NCBI RefSeq assembly: GCF_001590795.1
Contig: NZ_JXDL01000001.1
Span: 4,101,346 to 4,152,346 of the forward strand
Reading direction: 5' to 3'
Length of the DNA stretch: 51,001 nucleotides
From: Bradyrhizobium sp. AT1
GTDB taxonomy: Bacteria; Pseudomonadota; Alphaproteobacteria; Rhizobiales; Xanthobacteraceae
Shown here: piece by piece, positions 40,731-48,691 of the stretch
How the letters are laid out: every line of letters starts with the position of its first letter
Position numbering within the stretch: the stretch's first letter is position 1
Notes under the pieces: generated by a model
Databases searched by the model: none
Told to the model about the DNA's origin: nothing
What the model saw: only the letters and a program-made list of their open reading frames with translations
Program-made: the position numbers and the translations under genes

Positions 40731-42353
40731 ATGCGCGATTCAACCTTCCATGTCAGCCGCCGTGACGTCGTCCTCGGCGGCTTGAGCGCCGCTGCAATGA
40801 CGGCCATCACGTCTCCCCATGCCCTGGCGCAGGGGCGCAGCGAGACGCTGCTGGTGGTGCAGGAGCTCGGGCCGAACTCGCTCGACATGCAGGGCGTCGG
40901 CTCCAACCAGACCGTGAACGGCCTGTCCTGGAATTGCTATGATCGCCTGCTGAGCTACGCCTCGAAGACGCTGCCCGATGGCACGATCTCGTACGATCGC
41001 GAGAAGCTCGCGCCCGAGCTCGCCGAGAGCTGGGAGGTCGCCACCGACGGCATGTCCTGCACCTTCCGCTTGCGGAAAGATGCAAAATTCCATGACGGCA
41101 CGCCTGTGACCGCCAAGGACGTCAAATGGTCGTTCGACCGCGCGGTGAAGGTCGGCGGCTTTCCGACCTTCCAGATGTCGGCGGGGTCGCTGGAGAAGCC
41201 CGAGCAGTTCGTCGTGGTCGACGACCACACCTTCCGCATCGACTATGTCCGCAAGGACAAGATGCTGCTGTTCAACGTCGCGGTCGTCGTGCCCTTCATC
41301 ATCAACTCCGAGCTGGCGAAGAAGAATGCGACGGCTGAAGACCCCTGGGCACTGGCGTGGCTCAGGACCAACGAGGCCGGCGGCGGCGCCTACAAGATCG
41401 AAAGCTGGAAGCCCGGCAGCGAGACCGTGCTGGCGCGGTTCGACGACTGGAAGAGCGGCCCGCTGCCGAAGGTGAAGCGCGTGATCGCGCGCGACGTTCC
41501 CTCCGCAGGTACCCGCCGCGCCATGCTGGAACGGGGCGATGCGGACATTTCCAGCGGCTTCGCGCCGCGCGATTTCGAGCAGATCATCAGGGAGGGCAAG
41601 GTCAAGGTCTCAGGCGTGCCGATCCCGAACGCGCTCTGGTATGTCGCGCTCAACACCGCCAAGCCGCCGTTCGACAATGCGAAGCTGCGCCAGGCCATTG
41701 CCTGGGCGATGCCGTACGAGCAGATCCAAAGCAGCGCGTTCTTCGGGCGCGCCGTTCCGATGTACGGCGGAGCGGCGGAAGTCTCAAAGCCGGTCTGGCC
41801 GCAACCGTTTCCCTATGTCACCGACCTCGACAAGGCCAAGGCGTTGATGAAGGAAGCCGGCTTCGAATCCGGCCTGGAGACGACCTTGTCGCTCGACACG
41901 GGCACCGCCACCGTCGGCGAGCCGACCGCGATCCTGATCCAGGAGAGCCTCGCCAAGATCGGCATCAAGGCAGGCATCGAAAAGATCCCCGGCGCGAATT
42001 GGCGCACGACGCTGAACAAGAAGGAGCTGCCGCTCGCGCTCAATCGTTTCTCTGGCTGGCTGGATTATCCCGAATATTACTTCTACTGGAATTTCCACGG
42101 CAACAACTCGATCTTCAACATCTCGTCCTACCAGAACAAGGCGATGGACGCGCTGATCGACAAGGCGCGGTTCACCGCAGATAGCGCGGAGTACGACCGG
42201 TGCGTGAAGGATTTCATCGCGCTCTGCATGCGCGACGTTCCCGTCGTTCCGCTCAACCAGCCGATCCACGACGTCGCGATGCAGAAGGCCGTCACCGGCT
42301 ACGAATTCTGGTTTCACCGCGAGCCGGACTACCGCCAGTTCGCGAAGGGCTAG
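40731..42353 (+). CDS. Tat-exported peptide/opine-type ABC transporter binding protein (SBP_bac_5)
   Basis: This 540-residue periplasmic protein of the DppA/OppA/NikA family has a twin-arginine signal (SRRDVVLGGLSAAAMTAIT, about residues 9-27, ending ALAQ) and family blocks ELAESWEVATDGMSCTFRLR, DAKFHDGTPVTAKDVKWSFDR, NTAKPPFDNAKLRQAIAWAM and MRDVPVVPLNQP. AGGGGA precedes the ATG, and a sigma-54-type promoter lies just upstream. No permease or ATPase gene is adjacent, so it must use components encoded elsewhere. Its 3' end overlaps the convergent GH3 gene by 62 bases. Tat export suggests a folded or cofactor-bound ligand complex, but this is not proven. Confidence 0.9.
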   Translation: MRDSTFHVSRRDVVLGGLSAAAMTAITSPHALAQGRSETLLVVQELGPNSLDMQGVGSNQTVNGLSWNCYDRLLSYASKTLPDGTISYDREKLAPELAESWEVATDGMSCTFRLRKDAKFHDGTPVTAKDVKWSFDRAVKVGGFPTFQMSAGSLEKPEQFVVVDDHTFRIDYVRKDKMLLFNVAVVVPFIINSELAKKNATAEDPWALAWLRTNEAGGGAYKIESWKPGSETVLARFDDWKSGPLPKVKRVIARDVPSAGTRRAMLERGDADISSGFAPRDFEQIIREGKVKVSGVPIPNALWYVALNTAKPPFDNAKLRQAIAWAMPYEQIQSSAFFGRAVPMYGGAAEVSKPVWPQPFPYVTDLDKAKALMKEAGFESGLETTLSLDTGTATVGEPTAILIQESLAKIGIKAGIEKIPGANWRTTLNKKELPLALNRFSGWLDYPEYYFYWNFHGNNSIFNISSYQNKAMDALIDKARFTADSAEYDRCVKDFIALCMRDVPVVPLNQPIHDVAMQKAVTGYEFWFHREPDYRQFAKG

Positions 42354-43701
42354 TTTCGACGAGGTGGATTGCGCCCGAGGCGGCTCGCGCCTGCTCGGTC
42401 GGAAAACCGCGCTCCAGCCGCGCCGCGCTCGCATGCAACATGGCCGCATCGAGCCCGCCTTGCCGAGATCCCTCCAGCGCGCAGGCAAAGACCCGGTAGA
42501 ACTGCGCGCCGTCATAGGCGACCAGCAGCATATCGACGCCGGCATTGATGGCCTCGACCACGGCCTTGCAGACGTCGTTCTGGTAGATCGCGCCCATCAC
42601 GAGATCGTCGGTCATCACCATGCCCTGGTAACCCCATGTCTCGCGGATGATGCCGTCGACGACGCGCTTCGAATGCGAGGTGGCGCGATCGGGATCGACC
42701 GCCGTAAGCGTGACATGGCCCACCATCAGCGCGCTGCGCGAATGCGACAGCACCTCGCGGAACGGCAGCCAGTCGGTGGTTTCGAGCTCCCTCACCGGCG
42801 TGTCGAGATTGGCGCTGAAATGATGCGTATCGGTGCGCACGCGCCCGATGCCGGGAAAGTGCTTCAGCGTGGCGCCGACGCCCGACTCCTCCAGCCCGCG
42901 GACATAGGCGCTCGCGATCGTGCTGACGACGCTGGGATCTGTCGCGATCGCGCGTTGGCCGATCAGCGTGTGGAAGTCGAGCCGGTTGCGCCGCTGTGGC
43001 GGCTTGAGGTCGAGCACCGGGGCGAGATTGAGGTTGACGCCGAGCCCTGCGAGCTCGCGGCCATGGATGCGGCCGAATTCTTCCGCTTTGGCCTGCTGCT
43101 CGTCGGGAGCAAGCCCGGCGAGCGTCGCGAGCGCCGGCACCTTTGTCAGCGGAGGTGCGAGATGCCCGACGATGCCGCCTTCCTGGTCTGCGGCGACGAC
43201 AAGCGGCGGCAGGCCGGCGGCGCGCCTGACGTCCTGGAGCGCTTCGATCTCAGCACGCAGCGCCTCGACCGTCCGTCCTCGGATGTTGTGCCGGGTGACA
43301 TAGATGCCGCCGATCAGACCCAGCCTGGCCAGACGCGCGACCTCGGGGAACGAGGAATAGCCGACCATGAAGTGCGGCCCGAGCTGACGCGCTTCGGCTG
43401 CGCTCGCACCGAGAACCTCGTTCTTGCGCAGCTCGTACTTCAGATGCGCGGCCGACATCAGCACCGGCGGCAGACACCAGAACATGACGAGCAGCTTGCC
43501 CGCGATGGTACGCCAGCGCCCTCGACGCAACAGCAGGATGACGATCATGATGCTTGCAGCGACAAGCGCGATGTTTCCGGCGCCGCGCAGCGGGACCAGA
43601 TAGGGATCGTTCTTGTTCGCGGCCGCGAATGCAAGGAGAGGCGCGGCAAGCCAGAGCAGGACGAGACCGGTGCGACGGAGGAATTGCATGATGTGCCACA
43701 T
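42292..43701 (-). CDS. Membrane-anchored glycoside hydrolase family 3 protein (NagZ-like)
   Basis: This 469-residue protein has two or three hydrophobic N-terminal segments (about 9-28, 40-58, 69-87) and then a GH3 TIM-barrel: VVAADQEGGIV, the KHFPGIG motif (280-286), the Asp291-x-His293 dyad of bacterial beta-N-acetylglucosaminidases in RTDTHHF, and MTDDLVMGAI (Asp365/366) with the expected nucleophile. NagZ proteins remove N-acetylglucosamine from muropeptides; this one would face a membrane side rather than be soluble. The start is chosen between two close ATGs (MWHI, MQFL) without a clear Shine-Dalgarno. Its C-terminal tail is encoded antisense to the end of the binding-protein gene. Confidence 0.85.
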   Translation of the reverse strand: MWHIMQFLRRTGLVLLWLAAPLLAFAAANKNDPYLVPLRGAGNIALVAASIMIVILLLRRGRWRTIAGKLLVMFWCLPPVLMSAAHLKYELRKNEVLGASAAEARQLGPHFMVGYSSFPEVARLARLGLIGGIYVTRHNIRGRTVEALRAEIEALQDVRRAAGLPPLVVAADQEGGIVGHLAPPLTKVPALATLAGLAPDEQQAKAEEFGRIHGRELAGLGVNLNLAPVLDLKPPQRRNRLDFHTLIGQRAIATDPSVVSTIASAYVRGLEESGVGATLKHFPGIGRVRTDTHHFSANLDTPVRELETTDWLPFREVLSHSRSALMVGHVTLTAVDPDRATSHSKRVVDGIIRETWGYQGMVMTDDLVMGAIYQNDVCKAVVEAINAGVDMLLVAYDGAQFYRVFACALEGSRQGGLDAAMLHASAARLERGFPTEQARAASGAIHLVETSPSRTGGSPARGETRIRSR

Positions 43702-43842
43702 GCGATGAGGAACGAATGCTTCGCACCTATCAAAGCGATTTGGCCTGCGCGAGAGGCAAACGCGGGCCTGCACGAAAACTGCAAAAGACTCCTGAAACCG
43801 TGCAGACGGCGATCCCGCCTTCTGCACAAACGACGTTCAGAC

Positions 43843-43865
43843 TTCGTGATGCCAACCATCACGAA
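43843..43865. promoter_or_regulatory. 9-bp dyad upstream of the DUF4173 gene
   Basis: TTCGTGATG (43843-43851) and CATCACGAA (43857-43865) form a perfect inverted repeat with a 5-base centre, ending 13 bases before the chosen start codon. It may be an operator for the downstream two-component operon or an mRNA hairpin. It does not contain the TTCAC direct repeats of the CreB 'cre-tag'. Confidence 0.4.
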
Positions 43866-43878
43866 AGGTCTTCCGGAC

Positions 43879-45372
43879 ATGACGAGCCTGGCTTCGACGA
43901 TCGGAGAAGAGATCAAGCCGATCAATCATTCCTCGATCCCGGCCAAGGTCGGTCTCGCGTTGGCGCTGGCCGCATTCGCCGACTGGTTGTTCTACGGGCA
44001 GCGGATCGGGCTGTCGCTGACGCTCTTTGCGATCGCGCTCGCCGGCGTATCGGTGCTCTTCAATCGCGCGGCCCTGGATCTGCGCCGAGCCATGGTCGGC
44101 TCGGCCGTTCTCGCCGCCGGACTCGTGCCTGTTGTCGAAGAGCTCAACACGTTGTCGTTCCTGATCCTCGTCGCGTCGCTGGCGATTGCGCTGCTGCTCG
44201 TGACCAATGCGGAAACGACCGGGCTTGCCGAGCGCGCCCGCGCGCTGCGCAATTTCGTACTGCTCGGACCCTTCCGGTTCTTCCTCGATGCGCCCCAGGC
44301 ATTCAACGCAACGGCGTTGACGCGTGGCATCGCGCGCTGGCTGCTCCCCGCAGCGCTCAGCACCGTCTTCGTCGCGCTCTTCGCCGCGGCCAATCCGGTG
44401 ATCGAACAGTGGGTCTCCCTGCTCAATCCGAAACTCATCCTGCAATATGTCAGCATCCCGCGCGTGCTGTTCTGGGCCTTGATGATGGCACTGGTCTGGC
44501 CGTTCATTCATGTGCGCTGGCGGAGCAGGACGATGGTCAGCACCGTCGCGGACGGCCCCCTCCCGCCGCCGCTGCCGCCGTTGGTGTCGGCGGAGTTTCT
44601 TGGCCCCTCCACCATCCTGCGCTCGCTGATCCTGTTCAACCTGCTGTTCGCGGCGCAGTCCGTTCTCGACGGCATCTATCTCTGGGGCCATGTGGCGCTG
44701 CCCGACAATTTGACCTATGCGGGCTATGCGCATCGTGGCGCCTATCCGCTGATCGCAACCGCCCTGCTCGCCGCGGCCTTCGTGCTGGTGGCGATGCGGC
44801 CGGGCGGGCCGGCCGAGAAATCGAAGGTGATCCGGCCGCTGGTCTATGTGTGGGTCGGACAGAACGTGCTGCTGGTCGCCTCGTCCATCCTTCGGCTCGA
44901 CCTCTATGTCGACATCTACATGCTGACCTACTGGCGCATCGCGGCTTTCATCTGGATGGGGCTGGTCGCGCTGGGGCTGATCCTGATCGTCGCCCGCATC
45001 GCCCTCAACCGGTCCAACCAATGGCTCGTGGGCATCAATCTGGCCGCGCTCACGATCGTGCTCTATGGCTGCTCGCTGGTGAACTTCGACGCCTTCATTG
45101 CCGACTACAATGTCGCCCACAGCCGGGAAGCATCGGGCAACGGATTGCAAGTCGACATCAACTATCTCCTGACGCTCGGACCACAGGCGCTGCCCGCCAT
45201 CGACAGGGCGATCATGCTCAGGCCGGGCAATCCCGAGAGCTGCCTTGTGTCGCGCCGCGACCGCCTTGTAGAACAGCAGCGCCAGGATCTGGCTTGGCGG
45301 AGCTGGGGTTTCAGGAATTGGCGGCTCCAGCATAGGCTGGCGGCGCAAGTGAAGGATCAGCCGGCCGGCTGA
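43879..45372 (+). CDS. DUF4173 polytopic membrane protein
   Basis: This 497-residue protein has about 11-12 hydrophobic segments and a short basic C-terminal tail. Sequence blocks such as DWLFYGQRIGLSLTLFAIAL, FNRAALDLRR, LDGIYLWGHVALPDNLTYAGYAHRGAYPLIATALLAA and a late NPESC..SRRD match DUF4173 (earlier DUF4153). Its function is unknown. I chose the ATG giving MTSLAST, with AAAGG upstream; an in-frame ATG 30 bases earlier lies inside a dyad. It is followed after 16 bases by a response regulator and then a kinase, so it is probably part of that operon and could modulate or report to the kinase. Confidence 0.8.
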   Translation: MTSLASTIGEEIKPINHSSIPAKVGLALALAAFADWLFYGQRIGLSLTLFAIALAGVSVLFNRAALDLRRAMVGSAVLAAGLVPVVEELNTLSFLILVASLAIALLLVTNAETTGLAERARALRNFVLLGPFRFFLDAPQAFNATALTRGIARWLLPAALSTVFVALFAAANPVIEQWVSLLNPKLILQYVSIPRVLFWALMMALVWPFIHVRWRSRTMVSTVADGPLPPPLPPLVSAEFLGPSTILRSLILFNLLFAAQSVLDGIYLWGHVALPDNLTYAGYAHRGAYPLIATALLAAAFVLVAMRPGGPAEKSKVIRPLVYVWVGQNVLLVASSILRLDLYVDIYMLTYWRIAAFIWMGLVALGLILIVARIALNRSNQWLVGINLAALTIVLYGCSLVNFDAFIADYNVAHSREASGNGLQVDINYLLTLGPQALPAIDRAIMLRPGNPESCLVSRRDRLVEQQRQDLAWRSWGFRNWRLQHRLAAQVKDQPAG

Positions 45373-45388
45373 GCAGGCGGAGAGTTTC

Positions 45389-46093
45389 TTGGCGCATCGC
45401 ATTCTCATCGTCGACGACGAGGGCCACATCCGCGAGGTCATCCGCGTTGCGCTGAAGAAGGCCGGCATGGACGTGATCGAGGCTCGCGACGGCAGGGAGG
45501 CGCTCGCCCGCTTTGCCGCCGACAGGCCCGATCTCATCGTGCTCGACATCGGCATGCCCGAGTTCGACGGCCTCGACGTCTGCCGCGAGATCCGCAAGAG
45601 CTCCGACGTGCCGATCCTGTTCCTGTCGGCGCGCGACGAGGAGATCGACCGCATCCTCGGCCTCGAGATCGGCGGCGACGACTATGTGACGAAGCCGTTC
45701 AGCCCGCGTGAGCTGGTGGCGCGGGTCAACGTCATCCTGCGCCGCCTCACCCCGCGCAATGGCGAGGCCAAGGCCGGTCCCACCGCGCTCGTGCAAGGGG
45801 GCCTGCTGCTCGATCCCGAGCAGCATGTCGCCACGTTTGCAGGCACGCCGCTGAAGCTGACCGCGATCGAGTTCGGCATCTTGCGTGCGTTCCTGACCCG
45901 GCCGACCTCGGTGTTCAACCGCGAGCAGCTGATGCGGGCGGCCTATCAGCTCAACATCCAGGTCTCCGACCGCACCATCGACAGCCACATCCGCAACATC
46001 CGCGCCAAGCTCGCGGCGCAGCATTGCGAGAACGTGATCGAGACCATCCACGGCGTCGGCTTCAAGCTTGGCCGCTGCGAGAAAGAGGCATGA
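45389..46093 (+). CDS. OmpR-type response regulator, CreB-like
   Basis: This 234-residue protein has a receiver domain (phosphoacceptor Asp53 in LIVLDIGMPE, acidic DD at 9-10, Lys in YVTKPFSPREL) and an OmpR/PhoB winged helix (LKLTAIEFGILRAFL, VSDRTIDSHIRNIRAKL, IHGVGFKL). The stretch VPILFLSARDEEIDRILGLE closely resembles E. coli CreB. The start is TTG behind GGAGAG. Its stop overlaps the kinase start as ATGA. DNA targets are unknown; CreB/BlrA homologues respond to cell-wall stress, which fits the GH3 neighbour. Confidence 0.9.
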   Translation: MAHRILIVDDEGHIREVIRVALKKAGMDVIEARDGREALARFAADRPDLIVLDIGMPEFDGLDVCREIRKSSDVPILFLSARDEEIDRILGLEIGGDDYVTKPFSPRELVARVNVILRRLTPRNGEAKAGPTALVQGGLLLDPEQHVATFAGTPLKLTAIEFGILRAFLTRPTSVFNREQLMRAAYQLNIQVSDRTIDSHIRNIRAKLAAQHCENVIETIHGVGFKLGRCEKEA

Positions 46094-47676
46094 GCGCGGC
46101 GCCTGACAAATGGCGGCCGTCGCTCGGCCTCGTGATCTTCACGGTGCTGGCGACCGTCGCCGTGCTGCCGCTGGTCGGCCTGTTCTTCTTCCGCCTCTAC
46201 GACAACCAGCTGATCCGCCAGACCCAGGCCGAGCTGATCGCGCAGAGCCGCGTGCTGGCGACGATCTATGCGCAGGAGGTCACGGCGCGGCTCGACGATG
46301 GCCTGACACTCGGGGCCGAGGTGCCTCCGAACGTGCTGCCCGACCCCGGCGACCCCGTCACGCCGATCCGGCCCGCGCTCGATCTCACCGCCAACGACCT
46401 GCTGCGGCGGCGACCGGATGCGCTGCCCGCCTCCCGGCCCGCGCAGCCTGCCTATGTCGAGATCGGCGCAAAACTGACGCCGATCATCCGCGAGACCCAG
46501 AAGGTGACGCTGGCGGGCTTCCGGATCCTCGATCCGCAAGGTGTCGTCATCGCCGGGCGGCAGGAGGTCGGGCAGTCGCTCGCCCATATCGAGGAGGTCG
46601 CGGATGCGCTGCACGGGCAATACCGCGCGACCTTGCGCAACCGCGTGCCGGACAAGCCGCCGCCGCCGATCTACTCATTCAGCCGCGGCCTCGGCGTGCA
46701 CGTGTTCTCGGCGATGCCCGTCACCGTCAACAACCGCGTCGCCGGCGTGATCTACACCACGCGGACGCCGAGCAACATTTTCGATCATCTCTACCAGGAG
46801 CGGACCAAGTTCGTGCTGGCCGGCCTCGCCGTGATCCTCGGCACCATCGCGATCGGCCTCGTGTTCTCCCGCACCATCACGCTGCCGATGCGCGAGCTGA
46901 TCGACCGGGCCGCACGGATCGGCCGCGGCGACCGCGAGGCGTTTCAGCCGTTGCGGCATTACGGCACGCGCGAGTTCGCCCAGCTCTCGCACAGCTTCCT
47001 CGGCATGGCCGAGCAGCTGGCGCGGCGCTCGGACTATATCGCGACCTTTTCGGCCCATCTCACCCACGAGCTGAAATCGCCGCTGACCTCGATCAAGGGC
47101 GCGGCCGAGCTGTTGCAGGATTCGGTCCAAGGCAAGTCCGAGGGCCTGACGCCGGCCGAGCAGAACACGTTCATCGCCAACATCCTGTCCGACACGCAGC
47201 GGCTGGAGGCGATGGCGCAGCGGCTGCGCGAACTGGCTCGCGCAGAGAGCTTGCCGCAAAACGAGCGCACGGAGCTCGCACCCGTGATCGCCGACCTCCG
47301 AAGCCAGTTTCCGGCCACCGACATCTCGGCCAGTGGCAGCCTGGACCGCCCGATCGGCATGTCCGGCGAGAAGGCACTGATCGTGCTGTCGCATCTCACT
47401 GATAACGCGGTGCGGCACAAGGCGCGGTCGATCCGGCTGGAGGCGAGCTTTGAGCGGACGACCTTGCGTTTGACGGTGAGCAATGACGGCGAACCGATCT
47501 CGGCACCGAACCGCGACAGGATCTTTGATGCGTTCTTCACCACCCGCCGCGATCAGGGCGGCACCGGGATGGGGCTGGCGATCGCACGCGCGGTGATGGC
47601 GAGCCATGGCGGCTCGATCAGCCTCAGGCCGACCGACGAGGGCGCGGCCTTCGAGCTTCAGTTTCCGATTGCCTAG
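46090..47676 (+). CDS. CreC-like sensor histidine kinase
   Basis: This 528-residue membrane kinase has TM1 (about 13-34), a periplasmic domain of about 200 residues, TM2 (about 241-261, FVLAGLAVILGTIAIGLVFS), a HAMP segment, the dimerisation helix with phospho-acceptor His326 in AHLTHELKSPLTSIKGAAELL (nearly the CreC H-box), and the ATPase domain with LTDNAVRHKA and GGTGMGLAIARAVM. The start ATG overlaps the response-regulator stop by 4 bases. The gene ends on a CTAG shared with the convergent small membrane-protein gene. Confidence 0.93.
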   Translation: MSAAPDKWRPSLGLVIFTVLATVAVLPLVGLFFFRLYDNQLIRQTQAELIAQSRVLATIYAQEVTARLDDGLTLGAEVPPNVLPDPGDPVTPIRPALDLTANDLLRRRPDALPASRPAQPAYVEIGAKLTPIIRETQKVTLAGFRILDPQGVVIAGRQEVGQSLAHIEEVADALHGQYRATLRNRVPDKPPPPIYSFSRGLGVHVFSAMPVTVNNRVAGVIYTTRTPSNIFDHLYQERTKFVLAGLAVILGTIAIGLVFSRTITLPMRELIDRAARIGRGDREAFQPLRHYGTREFAQLSHSFLGMAEQLARRSDYIATFSAHLTHELKSPLTSIKGAAELLQDSVQGKSEGLTPAEQNTFIANILSDTQRLEAMAQRLRELARAESLPQNERTELAPVIADLRSQFPATDISASGSLDRPIGMSGEKALIVLSHLTDNAVRHKARSIRLEASFERTTLRLTVSNDGEPISAPNRDRIFDAFFTTRRDQGGTGMGLAIARAVMASHGGSISLRPTDEGAAFELQFPIA

Positions 47677-47813
47677 ATCGCAAACACCCAGGCGGCGACG
47701 ATGGTGCCGATGGTGACCAGACCGGCGATGGTCCAGCCGGCGGCATATTCCAGCTCGGGATGACCGGTCGCCCGCATGATCTCCGTGGGATCGGCGGTAT
47801 GCTTATGTGCCAT
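47673..47813 (-). CDS. 46-residue single-helix membrane protein
   Basis: This small protein has a hydrophilic, His-containing N terminus (MAHKHTADPTEIMRATGHPE) and one hydrophobic C-terminal helix (AGWTIAGLVTIGTIVAAWVF, about residues 27-46). GAGG precedes the ATG. Upstream in-frame sequence lacks protein character. Its TAG stop and the kinase stop lie on the two strands of one CTAG. I do not recognise a family; small anchored proteins of this size often regulate a membrane complex. Confidence 0.6.
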   Translation of the reverse strand: MAHKHTADPTEIMRATGHPELEYAAGWTIAGLVTIGTIVAAWVFAI

Positions 47814-47895
47814 GACAGCCTCGCACGTTACTCCCCGCGTCCTATGTAAGTCGCTTGGGGCGCCAAAAGGTTCCGTCACGGAAATGCGAGGAACG

Positions 47896-48462
47896 ATGCA
47901 GCTTGGCTTGTTCGCCGAACCGGACGCAGGACCGGCCGGCCTTCGCTATGCGGACAACTTTATCGAAGCCGCCAGCGAGCAGGCGCTGATCGGCCGCATC
48001 GCAGCATTGCCGCTACAGCGCTTCCAGTTCGGGGTGTTCGAGGGCCATCGCCGGGTGGCGTCCTTCGGCTATCGCTTTGACTATGCGCTGCAGCGGTTGA
48101 CCGAGGCGGAGCCGATCCCGGACTGGCTCCTGCCGATCGCGCGCCAGGTCGAGCATTGGGCGGGGCTGCGGGAGGGGAGCGTCCGGCAGGTGCTCTGTAC
48201 CGAATATGAGGTCGGGGTCGGCATCGGCTGGCACCGCGACAAGCCGCATTTCGACAAGGTGCTCGGCCTGTCGCTGGGCTCTCCTTGCAAGTTCCGCTTC
48301 CGCCGCCGCAGCAGCGACAAATGGCAGCGCCACACCCTCGAGGCCCTGCCGCGCTCGCTCTACATGATGGACGGCGAGGCGCGCTCGCAATGGGAGCACA
48401 GCATCCCGCCGGTCGAGGCGCGTCGTTATTCCGTCACGTTCCGGACCATGAATCGGACCTGA
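47896..48462 (+). CDS. AlkB family alpha-ketoglutarate-dependent dioxygenase
   Basis: This 188-residue Fe(II)/2-oxoglutarate oxygenase has the facial triad His113-x-Asp115 in GIGWHRDKPHFD and His168 in SQWEHSIPPVEARRYSVTFRT, with the 2-oxoglutarate-binding arginines Arg177 and Arg183 spaced by six as in E. coli AlkB. It would demethylate alkylated DNA or RNA bases or, in some members, proteins. GAGGA lies just before the chosen ATG; an in-frame ATG 12 bases upstream is possible. It is shorter than E. coli AlkB (216) mainly at the N terminus. No ada or alkA gene is adjacent. Confidence 0.88.
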   Translation: MQLGLFAEPDAGPAGLRYADNFIEAASEQALIGRIAALPLQRFQFGVFEGHRRVASFGYRFDYALQRLTEAEPIPDWLLPIARQVEHWAGLREGSVRQVLCTEYEVGVGIGWHRDKPHFDKVLGLSLGSPCKFRFRRRSSDKWQRHTLEALPRSLYMMDGEARSQWEHSIPPVEARRYSVTFRTMNRT

Positions 48463-48691
48463 CAGCCCGCCCAAAGCAAAATTTGCGAAAACAACCCCAT
48501 GCACAGTAGAGCGCAAGCCCGCTTTTGCGCCCCGAACGCGGCGGCATGTCGCACCGGCCGCCCGTTCCGCGCCGGCCGCGGACCTGCCAAAGGTGCCGTG
48601 AATTCGCCTCAAGCCCAGCCGAGAAATGATGCGAATTGAAAAGACAGGCCAGATCAGCGAGCCAATATCGGCCCCCAAGGCCGGCATCATC
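48463..48691. other. 229-base gap between the AlkB-like and hydrolase-fold genes
   Basis: Both flanking genes are on the plus strand, so this region should hold the end of the first transcript and the promoter of the second. I see no hairpin, repeat or recognisable -35/-10 pair. An in-frame ATG at 48626 could extend the hydrolase-fold protein by 22 codons, but the signal peptide begins at 48692. Confidence 0.35.

Noticed and set aside
42364..43878. A 505-codon N-terminal extension of the DUF4173 protein
   Set aside because: This part is antisense to the GH3 gene and has no protein family character; the membrane protein begins naturally near 43879.
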